The notes: a model not told the origin generated them from the sequence alone. A stretch of DNA of 64,000 bases from Rostratula benghalensis (GCA_013399305.1 VXAI01000068.1:3522500-3586499); one strand, 5' to 3'; shown: positions 1-12,962, counted from the first letter of the stretch. Numbers and translations: made by a program.

Positions 1-1207
1 AAGAAGGACTTTGTGTCTTTTATGTTTTTCCTGTGTTGATTGCTTTACTGCTCATTGTCTGTTGCATCTTTGGATTCTTTAACTTCTAAAAAGCAGCTGC
101 ATGAGAAACTCATTTTAGATGCCTTTATAGTTCAAAATTGTTGCTGTCTTTTGCTTTAATAATTGGTGGTGGTATTTTATTTACTATTTGCACATCGACC
201 CTCTGGATTTGGTAGTTTATGAATGCTTTTAAAGTTAAATGGATCAATTTTTTCTTTTCTCATTATTTTAATTAGATTATATGAACTCCCTCCCTTCTAC
301 AGACCATAATCTTACACTAGGGTTTTTTTTCTGTTTTCTCAATTCAGGAGTATAAATCCAGATGCTACTGTACAACACATCATTAAAATCTGACTTAACG
401 ATCATTGCCTTTCAGACCCAGATGACAGGACATTAAGAGAAGATGAAGCATCTTCCTACTACAAGTCCTTTCCTTCCCCTTCAAAACTCTTCAGCTAATG
501 TGCTGCTCTGTTTGCATTAACAGTGCCCACGTCCCTGAAGGAGATTGTAGCTCCCCTGGTTTATCTGCCAGTAACATGATGTAGCTGGTCCCGTTCTGGA
601 AGCAGAGAAAGGATCAGACCTCTTGCACTGTCAATCCCAATTTCCGCACCAGACCTTAGTTAGTTATTTGGAAGATCCTGGATTCCTACTCGTGTGCTAC
701 AGCACCTTTCAAGGATACATTAGGACTGAACATACAAACTGCTGATTTCTTAAACAGTGTGTTGTAACACCTGGCAACGTGGTGTTCTATGTCTGAAGCT
801 ATCATTGAGGAGTTGTTCAGAGCTCACTGAAGGAGCCGCTTCACTAGATTTGAGAGAAAAACTGCCTTTCCCCACTCACCCATTTATTCAAAGGGGAAGG
901 CTTTTCTTCTGTGTTGGAAAGTATCAGCTGTGCATCCATTCTCTTTCCTTCTCTTGTGTGCTTGCTATGTACATGAATGCTGGCCAAATGGAAAAATAGT
1001 GATGTCAATTGTTAGATTATTAAACTGGTTTGACCTGGTACAACATACTGTGTTTAGTGTACTAGCTCCTCTGAGCTCCAAAAAAAGAGCCATCTTTGTA
1101 TTCCTGCGGTGGATTTTATTGGTTATCTCTAAAATGCTTCAATTTCTGCAGGTTCCCTAGCATGCTTTTCTAAGGAGCTGACATATATATGGTTGCGCTC
1201 TGTGTCC
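1..1207. other. Unique AT-rich non-coding sequence
   Basis: No gene or repeat family is recognised here. Short reading frames at 757-999 and 930-1160 overlap, have no recognisable domain, and end in ordinary non-coding sequence. The segment ends where the first CR1 tail begins. It is probably intronic or intergenic. Confidence 0.6.
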
Positions 1208-1512
1208 TATCACAGACTATCAGGGAAGGGAAGGGACCTTGAGAGATCATCCAGTCCAATCCCCCTGGCAGAGCAGGAACACCTAGATCAGGTCACACAG
1301 GAATGTGTTCAGACGGGTTTTGAATGTCTCCAGAGAAGGAGACTCCACAACCTCTCTGGGCAGGCTGTTCCAGTGTTCTGTTATCCTCACGGTGAAGAAG
1401 TTTTGCCTCGTATTTAAGTGGAACTTCTTATGTTCCAATTTGCACCCATTGCCCCTTGTCCTATCATTGGCTGTCACTGAGAAGAGCCCAGCTCCATCCT
1501 CCTGACACTCCT
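1208..1512 (-). mobile_element. CR1 LINE, 5'-truncated 3' end
   Basis: Read on the minus strand, this is the end of a CR1 non-LTR retrotransposon. A minus-strand frame (1477 down to 1283) encodes the C-terminal tail of the CR1 reverse-transcriptase ORF: an RTRGNG motif, then [20 protein letters not shown], then [17 protein letters not shown]. On the plus strand it opens with TATCACAGACTATCAGGGAA, the complement of a degraded CR1 terminal repeat, followed by the GGGACCTTGAGAGATCATCC segment typical of CR1 3' ends. The promoter, ORF1, endonuclease and polymerase core are missing, so the copy is inert. The 5' limit near 1512-1530 is approximate. Confidence 0.93.
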
Positions 1513-2217
1513 AAAGCTTTTAAACCTGTTAGCTAATTCCATCTAAATTTGACAGTTTTGATGTCATTTGATCCTCTTACATTCTCTACAAAGAAGAAAT
1601 TGGTCAGAGGGTAGGAACTGACTTGGTGCTGTGGTGGGAAAGACTGGCAGAACTGTGGGCTGGCAGCTGGAGTGTCCACAGTCCTGTCTGTGTGTTTAGG
1701 GTGGCCACTGCTGCTCTGTATTTGAGTTCTATCTATGGAAAAGTTAATCTATTGGGTGTCTTCACACTTCAGGTTTGTAGAAGAATGTGTTTCTTTTTGA
1801 GTGTTCAGGTCTATATTTCAATCATTGACCTCTTCACAGTGTGTACCGTGAAATGGTGCTTTTTTTCAGTGTTACCAGATCTCTGATTTTCCAAATTCAC
1901 CAGCCAATCCATTCCTTTTATTATTTTTTTTTTTTTTCTGTGCTGGTTGGAGGCATAGCTGCATGGATACATCTGTGTGTATCTCAACCTGTGTGAACAT
2001 TGAAATGTTCATACAGTATCATTATGGCCCAGTAAGGAAGTCACCAGTATCTCCCCTTGGAGATTGTGTGATCGTTGCAGTAAGATTAGAATTTTCCTAT
2101 TAGAGTTTCTAACTGAACTAATCACTATCCTGAGCTGACTTCTTATCTTGTGCTAAATATACCCTCCCTTGAAAAATTGCAAGGGCAAAATCTATATGAG
2201 TTAGTCTTTTCTTTCTT

Positions 2218-2236
2218 CCCCCCCCCCCCCCCCCCC
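2218..2236. repeat. Poly-C run, 19 bases
   Basis: Nineteen consecutive C residues sit in otherwise AT-rich sequence after a T/C-rich lead-in. Such runs are prone to length variation and sequencing error, so the exact count may not be the genomic one. Confidence 0.95.
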
Positions 2237-3332
2237 GATTATCTAAGGGAAGGGCAATTCCTTGGGAATTAGAGAGAGTCAAACTGACAGGTCTGGGATG
2301 AATTCTTGATATCCGGCTATGTCATTAGGAGATTCTTATCTATCACAGGAGATTTGCTTCCAATGTTTATTTTTTGCTGGAAGTAATGTTCGTCTTTGAT
2401 TGTCATTGGTTTTGGTAGATACAAGCTTCCAATCTTAAAAAAAAAAAAAAATCAATATAAGAAAACTATGCTAAGTTTTACAAAGCTAAAGAAAGAGTGA
2501 TGGAAAATGTTGGGATGTTTTTACTTCCTTTTTCCATGACAGCCTTCATCAAAACCGCTGTTCTGACATACAGATTTTTTTCTAATAGACAAATTTCCAG
2601 TCAAAATCTGAAAATCTGTGCAAAGTGGATGGCCTCTCCTCCTGGTGTATTGTCAGAGTAAAGTTTCTGTGCACAAATTTTCACCCCAAGCCCTAAAAAC
2701 TCACAGAAGATGTTAAGTATAGAACTCTTACAGTGAATTACTTTGTCTACTAACTTCTTTACCTTTTCTGAATCTGTATTTTTCATTCTCCCTGCTGTGA
2801 AACTAACTCCACTAAAATCTGGAGGGAAGAGGGGAACTCTGTAGCAGATGTTAGATAATGTTGAAGAGAATAAAGTCCCTTGAATTTCTCCTAGATTACT
2901 TAGCCATCCATCGTTAGATGTGCTCTCTTTGGATTTAGGAAATACAATTTGTGCTTTTTTAAATAATTACTTGATCACAAACCAGAGACATAACTTTTGA
3001 TGTTACATGTGGTGCCATTCCAGTTGAAAGGGAGGTAATTTGGTTTAAGTGGAAGTTGAGAGGTAAAAAGCCCCAATAGTTAGAGATAGTAATTACTGAA
3101 AACTGCTCTTTTCCTCTAAGAATGTTGGACTTTACCCTAACTATGCAATAAATGTTTTAAATTTGTGATGTATCTCGTGCATAATGAATTTCCTGCTCTA
3201 TAACATACCTGTTAATTAGGTCGCATAGATATTTATAAGACTTATATTGCTACCTAACCTGAGATGGATTTTGCATCTCGTAATGTTTGTGAAAAAAACC
3301 CACAATCATCAATGAAAACTTTTGTTTTGCAC

Positions 3333-3347
3333 CTGATGACTCATCAG
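3333..3347. promoter_or_regulatory. 15-bp palindrome containing an AP-1 consensus
   Basis: CTGATGA-C-TCATCAG has perfect 7-bp arms around one central base, and the centre reads TGACTCA (3337-3343), the exact AP-1 (Fos/Jun) consensus. The extended symmetry also resembles Maf/bZIP dimer sites. The pattern is seen directly. Occupancy is unknown and a chance match is possible. Confidence 0.35.
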
Positions 3348-6030
3348 TTCTGGAGTTCCAAGCAGCAATGCTGGTTGCTAATCTTACACCCCTTTTTATT
3401 AAAAGAAGTGTAACAATAGCTAAAATAACTCAGTTCTGCTTCAAATCACACATATTTGCCAAGTTCAGAAAGAGAACTGTTTGCAAAGGTGGAAACTCCA
3501 GCTTCCAAGGAAATTTACTTGTAGAGCTATTTCTAGCCTTTTAGAAAAAGGTATTCTAAAAAGAAGTGTGACTTTTTGGGGGCTGTCCTTACCTTCTTAA
3601 GGCATTGTCCTGCTACTAGGAGATCTGGGTGCAATATCTAACGTTGGAAAGATTTGGGGGTTGATGGTAACATGTTTTAGATCAGCCTGACCTCATCTGT
3701 CAAGTGTTTTACCTTCAGGAATGGTCTCCTAAATAGCACTATTTGTAGAATGCCTAATGTATGTGAAGAATGGCTTACCCGTTGGGCTAATATCTACATT
3801 AACATGTATATGCACATTAACATGTGCAGCTTAATAAAAGTAGAAATATAAGTCAATTAGCAAACCATAAGAAGATATGAGCTATATGGATGAAACACTT
3901 TCCTCCTGTGTAATTGAAATTCAGGCTCTATAAAATCAGGAGCAATGCACCCTATTTGCAGAACTGTAATATAACCCAACTGCATTGTCAAACTCATAAT
4001 TTGAATTAATCATGTGCTCCCTTACTTGCAGTATAGTTCTGGCTCAGTCTGTTAAAGGGCCTTGACTTTTTCTTCTCAAGGAAAGACAACTGAAAACAGT
4101 TTTGTAAGTAAAGCTGAAATTGTGTTGGAGTGGTATGTAACTGAGTTTCTTGTACACTTTCTTTCAGTTCTGTTTAACAATCTTTTTAGGTGTAAAAGAC
4201 TGTTATATGTCTGCCGTGAGTATGATGTAAGGAATATGATCCTTTCTATCTGGGATAATTTGTTACTACTTTGAGTTGCATTGAAAAAAATCCTGCCTTT
4301 TCCTCCCAGGGTTTATGTCTAAAAAGGAAGTGGCTTCCTAAATTGAGGGAGTGGAGACCATCATTTGCTCAGATGGCTGTGCTAATGGGGCCACAGAAGT
4401 ATCTCATGGGTATTTAGATAGATTTGAGTGTTACAATTCATTGGAGAAAAGTATCAGGGGAGATCTCAAAGCCATACTCTTAATGTTGTTTTATTTCATT
4501 GGAAATCTGATGCAGGAACTAGGTGTAAATAATTAAATTCTAATGATGCCAAACTCCCACTCTGTAAAACAGCACTGAGCTCATGTCTGGAAGCAATGAC
4601 ATTCAGCTGGAATATACTTTATAGGCTGTACTGGGACCTTCACTATTGGCTGTGGAAAGAAATTAGTAACTTACTTGAAATACATTATCTTCTTAAATGT
4701 TGATATGTATTGTGCTTGATATAGAGAAATGCATTTTCTGTCTACACTCACAGAGCCTTGTCAAACCAAGCTGGGTAATGTCATGGTTCTGGAGAAGCAT
4801 GGGACTCTGTTCCCTACTGAATTACGGGTGAGGAGAGCAGTGAAATTCTTTCACAGCACTCTCCCAGAGTCTTTGTCCAATGTCATGCTCTGAACCTATC
4901 AGCAGTGATGTTCTTATGGCCATGTACATTTATGAAATCTATAATCACCTGCTTCTCCTGTCAGTGGTTATATTTTGAATTCTTCTTTTGGGAAAGTTTG
5001 ATTCCAGGTGGGGATTAAAATTTGATAAATGGAAAATACATGGCATCCACTGAGATTTAAGATTCCAATCCCATAGGAGTTTGTGTAACAAATATTTCAA
5101 GTTTAAAATGTTCTTTCTTTCCTGATTTTGATGTACTGTAGGGTGTTAGGGATCAGTAGTGGAAAAATGGTGCAATGCCATGCATATAAGGTTGATCATG
5201 GTTTTGCCACGATGATGAGCTGGACTTCCCTCTTGAAGTAATGGGGTATACATGAATTTGGTGCATAACTGAGCATGAGTTTTTTAATGTTTCCCTAAAC
5301 AGCAGTTTCACTATTTGCTATTTTATACTGCTGCTTAAATTAGCAACACTTTGTGGGGGTAGTCTAAAAGTAGTTTGAAGATGATGAATTCAGCCCTCCT
5401 GGGTATTCTGTCTAGGCTGGATACTGGCTTACTGTGTGGATTTTTAAACTGTTTAATCTCCCTTATATATTCATTTTTCTGATTCTAAAATGAGGGATCC
5501 AATAATCACCTCTGGGAAAGAGCTGTACTTTTCTATTGAGGGTTTTCCAACAGTTATTATAGGCTTTTGGTACACACTGACTATTTTGGGCCTGTGTATA
5601 TACCCAAGCATTGGCTGATTTTTCTCATTATTATCACAAGTTAAAAATCCCCACTCAAAATTAAGATAAGTTCTCCAGCTCTCCTCCCTCTCTCCCTTCT
5701 CTGTATGAAGAAGCAGTACAGAAGAAAACTGTAAAGGGAGCATAATAAGTTTGCAATATGCAGCAACACATCTCTTCTTAATGACATCAGCCTAGGGTTT
5801 GTGAAGTGTCCTGCTTTTCACTGGCTTCTCTCTTTGTGGTCTTAGTGTTTCAGGTACCATGATAACACTTGAAGAATTTGTTGAAGCATGTCAGAGCCTC
5901 ATCATCTTTTCATACCTTCCTGAAGTTGCTTGGCTCAAAGTAAAACGGAGAATCTGGGAGAACATTAAAGGCTCAGGAAGAAATCTGTTGGCTCATGTAA
6001 TCCTATTATTTTCCCCTGCTTTAAACCAAA

Positions 6031-6126
6031 GGGTTTTTTTTTTTGTGGGTTTTTTTTCTTTTGCGTGTGTGTGGTGGGTTTGGTTGGTTTTTTTTTAATT
6101 CCTTGGTGGTTTTTTTTTTTTTCTTT
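6031..6126. repeat. T/G-rich low-complexity tract
   Basis: This tract has T runs of 11, 8, 9 and 12 bases interrupted by GTGTGTGTGGTGGG and TTTGGTTGG blocks. Three overlapping plus-strand reading frames run through it and translate to F/V/W-rich peptides, a composition artefact. A related TTTGGTTGG tract occurs near 63600. Confidence 0.9.
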
Positions 6127-9100
6127 TATAATACAAATCAAAAAACCACAAACCTGTTTGTCACTTGGGACCAGATGTTGGTGTGTTTCAAAGCATTTAA
6201 TACATTGCTTGCAAATGTTAGTTAAGACAGAAGATTGCTTTGATAAAACAGGTTTTCAGACTGCTGCTGTTTATAGCCCTGCTGGTGATAGATGACAGGA
6301 ACAGTGTTTGATAAAAATATCAAAGAACTAATTTATGGATTTCTGTTAAATTCCACTGAGGCAGCGAGATGTACAGACTTGGTGGGAATAACACAATCTT
6401 GTCCTCATTTGTTCATAAACAGTTGCTGAAGGTTAGCCCTTGAGGACCAAGTGATACTATTCCTTTGAACAACAGCTGTAGTTAAAAATATCTTTGTGTA
6501 TTTGCGGTAATACCATAATTTTTATAGTTTCCGAAGCTTTCCTTTGGTTATTAAGATACATAAAAATCTACAATACTGTCAGGAAAACCAGATCTTGGAT
6601 ATTATACCAACTGGAGCCTATTTTCCTACATAGACAGTAGGGAAGACTTAATTTTCTCTTGTTGGTCCAAATAAATTTTCCTGGTACTTTCTCATGCCCC
6701 CATCAGAAACATTGGAGGTCTCCCAAAGGTCTATTCCACAGTCGTGTGACTGTCATGAGCCTGCCCTGGGTGATTAAAGGTGCTTAATACAGATATAAAT
6801 ATGGAACAATCCTGGTCAGGATTTTTAAGCAGACAATCCATAAACATTTACTTCGTTCCTTTTCTTGTGTGGATCTAAAACTGTTTGATGTGGTGCCCAC
6901 AATGTGATAAATGTGGGATCTTGGGTTTCCATGGCTGTGTATAAAATCAATACAAATCCAAAAAGCCTATGTTGTTCCGAGGGCTGGTGGAGTATGCAGA
7001 GATTTGTGAAAGTACAGCAATTAAGGGTGGTTAATTTTAAATAAGTTTTACACGGTTGCATTGGTTGGATACGTTTGCCTAAATCACAGGAAAGAGTAAA
7101 AGTCAGACCCAGTGAATATGCTTACCTACAATAAATAAATGGACATTTTATTTTTAGTTTGAATCTCTGATGTTGTTTGATGTAGAAGAGTTGTCTATCA
7201 AGACAGTCAAATGAGGACAGGACACCAGTGTAAGAAAATAAAATCATCTTGGAGTACATCAGGACAGTATGAATTTTATCTTGGGTAACTTTCACTTTTT
7301 CTGGTTCTCTAGGTTTAGAGCTAATCTATAAAAGGGTAGCACTTTTCATTAATTAGGTTTCTGTCTAGAGCTGTGAAATTTGCAGAGCAATGAAGTTAAT
7401 GAGTTTTCTCACAAATGCAGCTGTGGTCTCCTTTACACTACCATTGGTACAGTCTAGCCACGAGCAGGCACTGGAATCAGAACTAAGGGAATTACTTCCT
7501 TTGTAGTAAATAAGTAATGGAAGGTGCTCACATATGAAATATGTGATTTGTATGTTTATATATAGATGTGCATTTACTATTTTTCATAGATATGTATAAC
7601 CAGTATATACATTGTTAAGGATTTGCCTGTGCTAATTTACATATAAATATGTATACCTGCTCAGTGAATCAAAGAAAAGGATGTTTTATTCATTGAGTAG
7701 CTGCACTCAAGTAATAAAGAAATATGGTAGGTCAAGAACAGTATTATGCAGATACTTATTTTGTCTTCTGACCTCATCACTATTGTCATCTTGTTAAAAC
7801 TACAGAATTTGTGGGTTTAGCAAAAACTGTCTTATCAAAACGTTTTAGAAGATTCCACAGTTTAACTGCAACTTTGCTAGTCACTTTTAATAATAGTGTG
7901 TAAAATGAAGCTTGTAAATATTTAAATCCCGGAGTCTACATTTTCAAGGAAAAGAAATGGCATGTTACGTGAGATAGTATTAAAAATACAAGTTATTCCG
8001 TAATAGGTGATGTAAAGGAGAGGTATCTTATTCTAAATATTGTAAGCATTCTAATAACCATGTGAAACCATTGTAATTTTCTATTACCTTAGACCATTCA
8101 TTGGAAAATGAGTAACATGAAAGGAAAAAAGAAATAAATTTAGTAGAAAACAAAAGAAAGGAAATTAATTTTAAAAGCTCAATGTACTTAAAGCAAGTTA
8201 TAATTCTAGCACAACATACAGTTGAAAGGGAAGAACATAGGTTTAATTATGGGATTAGCTGTCTCTAGTAGTAGTTACTCTACAATATATCAGCATATTA
8301 CAAAAGTATCTTGTAGTCCTTGAAAAATGAGAAGAGTGGTAATTCCACTGATCCCAGATTTTCAAAAGGAAAATGGAAGTGTGTGTTAGGGAGGCTACAA
8401 AATGTAGTCAGTTTAGGAAAGCTCAGTTAAATTATAGAACATCTTAAATGTTGTAGGCACTGTCTTTTCAAGTTAGTGTTTCCAGCCTAATGTGGATAAT
8501 AGGATAATTAGGCATTTGTGGAGATAATATTTTAAAAGTTAGAAATCTACTGCTTTCTATCCAGCAAGATTGTTCACAAGATCAGTGGGGTCATTCAGGA
8601 AATAATTAGAGGTGTTCTTAGTGTAAAAGAGAAGAAAGTGAACTTTGCTTGAGCCTAATGGCTTTTACTTGTGTCCTAAAGGCTTATGTCTTTTAAAAAA
8701 TAGTTCTCCTTTCTATAGTGCAGTTACACTGTAGTTGTGAAATGTGTTCCTCATCTCCTCTGTCACAGGGACCAAAATGTCATGTTTTCAAATCCTTCTT
8801 AGTCCTGCAGGTCCTTTTGAAAGAGGGGGTTGTTTGATATCCCCTGTCATCTAGAAAGTGGCAGGCAGCTTGCCAGGTGAGATTTTTGCCTTCAGATGAT
8901 ACTGCTAAGTGATGTAACCTGGCATGAAGTCCTTCACTTCTGGGAGCCACACCTTGTTACACAAACATATCTGTTCCTCTGACTTGTATACTTAGCCCAG
9001 CAAATCCATGGTGCAATTTTAAATTTGCATCAGAAAGTTATTGCATGGCTTAGAAAACTGAATTTCTTTCAGAAAAGAGGTCAGAATTATAAAAGTTTGT

Positions 9101-11289
9101 TAGTAGTCTTCCTCAAGAGACTAGAGAAATAAATTTGATGCATAGAGTATAAAGAGTAGGGAGACATGTTCTAATATACCCTAATATGTAAGTGCTGGAC
9201 TTTCCATTGACTTTGTATTTGGCTCTGGTCATACATGAAGATTATGGAGATAACGGAATGTGACACACAAGAAAAAAATAGAGGAAAGTTGAGGAAATTA
9301 AGAAAAGAAAGCATCAGACAAGAACAGAAAAAGCATATATTGCAGCAAGTAAAGCTATGTTTGAAGAGGATGCTAGTAACCATGTGTGTCTCTTGTTCTG
9401 TGATTTCACTGAAGGACTTAAAGCAGAATGTCAAGTGTTGAGTTTTGGTGAGGGTGGGGGAAGAACTTATTGCATGATGACATGAAAGGCATGTGGATAG
9501 GGTTTTTTGTGGGTTTAAGTATTTTTAATATTTTTTTTAACTCTTTACTCTAATTAGGAGTAGCTACATATGCTACTGGGGTGAAATCTATATACAAATT
9601 CTCCTAGGCCATGAAGAGGATATAATGTACACTACCTTCTCACATGCTATTCCTTGCTGCTAGGATGGGACTTTTCACCCCTAGCATTTGCCACTGGCTC
9701 AAAGAGCTTATTTATTTCAAATGCTGCTTTTTCTTCCGTGCATCTCGAAGATTTCACTGTCTCCAGTTCTCATCATCTTATTTCCTCTCACAAAGTTATT
9801 ATCAATTTTCCACTATTTTCCCAAATAGACTCTGAAAAACCAATTGCTGTTCTTGTTCTCCCTTGGTTCTTTTCTTTGCTCATGGCACCTTGTCCACAGC
9901 CTTTTTTTAGAAGACTGTTTTTAACTTGGAAGAAAATGGCTTAATGCTGCCTTCCAGGTGATTTCTTAAGGTGAGCCCCTTATAGATTTGTAGTGATGGA
10001 GTCAAAACTGTCCTTTTTGATCATCTCACTGGATCTTCAGTATGTCACAAACTACTATATTTCACCCTGTAAAACTGATTGCACGTCTCCCCTCACCCAC
10101 TTTAGCATATCTTCTCAAAAGCCGTTGGCATTACATTCAGAAACACCCTGGACATTTCTTTGGTCTTTTGGTGTTTGGCTTTTAAAAACTTGTGTTAATT
10201 TTCCAAGATTAATTTCTCTGAATCTGTCTTGCTGTTGCAAGTTTCTCTTGAATGCACTGTTCTATGTGGTAATAAAGATGTAGCCCTTGGCCCTCTTTAG
10301 TAGCTGACACAGTTGGGGCCTTTTGCTACAGATTCAGAGCAGTTCATCTGTGGTTTGTCCCAGTTACTTCCTGACCACCAGTTGAAATCAGATACAGGGG
10401 TATAATGTTACTTAAGTTGTCTGCGTGCTCACAGTGAGAAACCAATGTTATGTGGGATAGTAGTCTTACTAATCACCTCTCAGCCTTTTGGAAAAGATGA
10501 ACAGATAAGTATTTTTACTGTGTGGAGTGAAACACTGAGTTAGAAAGCGTAAGATTACATTGATGGCTTAGGTTTTTTTCGACTATGGTGCTTTCTTATC
10601 TGTCAAGATACAAGCTTTATTCTGTAAAATCTATTTTCTGGGAAAGTCATGTTTGCTTGTCCTTTGGTGAATGATCCTGAAATTTTTATAAGATTCTACC
10701 AGATGCAAGTTCACCTGGAATCAGATTTCAGGCCATTCCTTTTAATTTTTTGAATATTTACTTGAAATTTAGCAGTCCATACTCTTCTTAACACTGTAGT
10801 CCAACTTACCTTAAAAAAAAAAAAAAACAAAAAAAAAAACAAGTAATGAGTAATAGAGACTTGAGGAGTCTCAAGTTCACATTATCCAGTGTATTTTAAA
10901 ATATTTGCACTATTTGAAAAGGTATAATGTTTACACTCTTTGTGCACTCTCCTGCTTCTTACCGAAGACAGCGTGAAAATAGCCATGGAATAAATCTAGT
11001 TTTGTATGAGTATATTTAAACAATATATAATTTTGATAGAATATTTTTTCCCCATTTTCTATTTCTATTGTTAGTGCTTCTTAAATTAAATGCTGTTTAA
11101 ATCATCATCTCTGACTGATTTTTCTTCCTTGTGCTCTGTTAACTGAGGCTGAAACTCACCTTCAAATGTATGTCACCATAGAGTATTTTGCTTCCACTCC
11201 TGAGAATCTCTTTTGCTTTCTCTGTCCATTAATCAGACTGTTAATCCTTTAATTTCACCCTGGCTTTGCCTCGCTGACCCTTTTCTTTC
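6127..11289. other. Unique AT-rich non-coding sequence
   Basis: No recognised gene or repeat family. An imperfect A-tract (A15-C-A11) lies at 10813-10839, and a short inverted repeat TCACATAT/ATATGTGA lies at 7528-7546. The lysine-rich frame 9235-9441 and its minus-strand partner 9434-9171 cover the same bases and look like chance frames in purine-rich sequence. Frames at 9644-9944 and 9993-10283 have no known domain. Confidence 0.55.
10813..10839. repeat. Interrupted poly-A tract
   Basis: A15, one C, then A11. It could be the A-tail of a decayed retrocopy, but nothing upstream is recognisable as a transcript, so it is called low-complexity only. Confidence 0.85.
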
Positions 11290-11640
11290 TCTTGAGGTCC
11301 CTGCAGTCTATTTGGAGTTGACCATGGTGGTGTGTGTGTAGCTATTCCACACTCAACGCTCAGAAGTGTTTGGGGACATAACAAAGGATTTTGTACCTTG
11401 TACCCAAGGAGACCAGCCTCACTATGCATGGGGTGCAGTCCCTCCAGGGCTTGTGCTGGACACCTCATGCAGCTTGTGCTGGACCTTCAGAGTACGGGTC
11501 ATGAAGTTCGGTTTGTACTTAGGGGTCTGGGACACTGAGCCCTGTATGTCCATGCCTTTACAGCAGCATTGCACACACGGACATTTCAGGTCTGCTGCTC
11601 CTCTAGAGACTTGCTGAGGCACTGCCACTCCTCTTGCCAA
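11290..11640. other. GC-richer unexplained segment
   Basis: This patch is visibly richer in G and C than its surroundings and carries reading frames on both strands (plus 11332-11538 and 11366-11617; minus 11640-11422 and 11468-11241). A 13-bp direct repeat GCTTGTGCTGGAC occurs at 11449-11461 and 11472-11484. I recognise no protein or repeat family. It could be a decayed transposon, a pseudogene fragment or a short exon of a non-coding RNA. Confidence 0.4.
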
Positions 11641-12199
11641 CCATTCCTATAATGAAGGAATACATTTGCATAAAATTACTCTTATATTAATTTCTTCCTG
11701 TCATTCTTACCTTCTAGGAGTGACTGGTTAACCAGTTTCTTGCTCTGGGAATCCAGTACTCCCTCAAGAAAGGAGGACTTGTCCACCAATTGCAAGCAGT
11801 TCTTCATTTATCTTCTAGTTGTTCAGTGTAATTATCTTCCATGTTCTTGGGTGAAAGAACTGCAAATGAAGCTTACCAGCAGATGAGCAGGCTAAAAAAC
11901 TTCTACTTGACCTTTAGAGGTGGAATAGCCCACTAATGGGTTTATGATAAGATACTTTAAACCATGCACTTTAAAATTGGAAAAAAGTTTTCTTCTAGCT
12001 AATCCATGTTGACAGTAAGACGGTAACTAATTGTTATTTAGAGGAATTAGTAATTCCTTGCAGTATACAGCAAGATATAAGGAATCAAATGCAGAATTTA
12101 TCTTCTTGTTTTCTCTATGAAGAACAAATATTAAGATATTTAAGGTTATAGATGCATCTTTAAAATTGTTTTTTATGAAGTGCTTAATTTCAAGTGTGG
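11641..12199. other. Unique non-coding sequence
   Basis: AT-rich, with no recognisable gene, repeat or strong motif. It grades into the enhancer-like block that follows. Confidence 0.5.
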
Positions 12200-12760
12200 G
12201 GTTTTACATTCTAAAGCTCTCAACTGGTGGTGCTTTAATGTTCAGAGTATCATTAAAGACATATTGTTACAATAATGTATTAAGTGGAATATATTACAAA
12301 TATAATGTTCTTCTGATCATATATAACTGAATTAATCATTACTCTGAATTGTTTGAGATATCAAAGAAATGCATCATTACCTTGAACCATCTGATTTTTT
12401 TTGCAGTGTAATACATCATTGGTGTGGTGGAACCCTAATGATAAACTAGCATGCAACCAGACTTCATTATGTTAAATTATCTATATCTAGATGCTTTAGC
12501 TTGATAAATATATCATGTAAACCATCTCATCAGCTGGGAGAGTGAGAGAGAAAAGAGTGGTGAATTAGCATATGGTTGAGTGTAACAGGAGAGCAACCAG
12601 CACTGTTCAATCTGTTTGACATAAAATATAATATGTCTGTGGAAATAATTGGATGAACTAGCATTTACTTCAATTTTACTTCATTTACATGAAACTTGTC
12701 GCTGTGTAATTACCTCTTGAGTTTAGTATTATTATGTTGATCTGTCAAATCAGAAATGTG
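12200..12760. promoter_or_regulatory. Candidate conserved non-coding element
   Basis: This block is free of simple repeats and transposon signatures and dense in words that recur in vertebrate enhancers: GAATTAATCATTA, GTGTAATTACCTC, AATTAGCATATGG and several TAAT or ATTA cores. There are no long reading frames. The call rests on texture and motif density only. It cannot be separated from ordinary AT-rich DNA without cross-species alignment. Confidence 0.28.
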
Positions 12761-12927
12761 GAATGGTAACTGAAAATGTGTATCTGAAAAAGTCAGTATT
12801 TCTCCAAATAGACATGATCATTAAGAAGCGTGAAGACTCTGAAAGTACAGTCTCCTGTATTAGCAAGAAAACGGATGACATTTTAGTCAAAAAGAAAAGA
12901 AAATTTTAGTCAGTTACATGAAACAAG

Positions 12928-12957
<30 letters not shown>
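12928..12957. repeat. (TA)n microsatellite, about 14 units
   Basis: An uninterrupted alternating TA run begins after CAAG and ends in TTCAA. It is likely length-polymorphic and easily melted. No transposon tail is evident beside it. Confidence 0.96.

Positions 12958-12962
<5 letters not shown>

Larger units (their letters stand above)
1513..6030. other. Unique non-coding sequence with homopolymer runs
   Basis: About 4.5 kb with no recognised gene or transposon. It contains a T14 run (1924-1937), a 19-base C run, an A15 run (2437-2451), a 12-bp direct repeat ACATTAACATGT at 3796-3807 and 3814-3825, and an AP-1-centred palindrome at 3333-3347. Short reading frames such as 4062-4274 and 5743-5471 (minus) show no family resemblance and are treated as chance. 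Confidence 0.6.

Noticed and set aside
6043..6295. Hydrophobic frames suggesting membrane peptides
   Set aside because: They translate T/G low-complexity sequence.
9235..9441. Lysine/glutamate-rich frame suggesting a coiled coil
   Set aside because: Composition follows from an A/G-rich strand, and the opposite strand is also open over the same bases.
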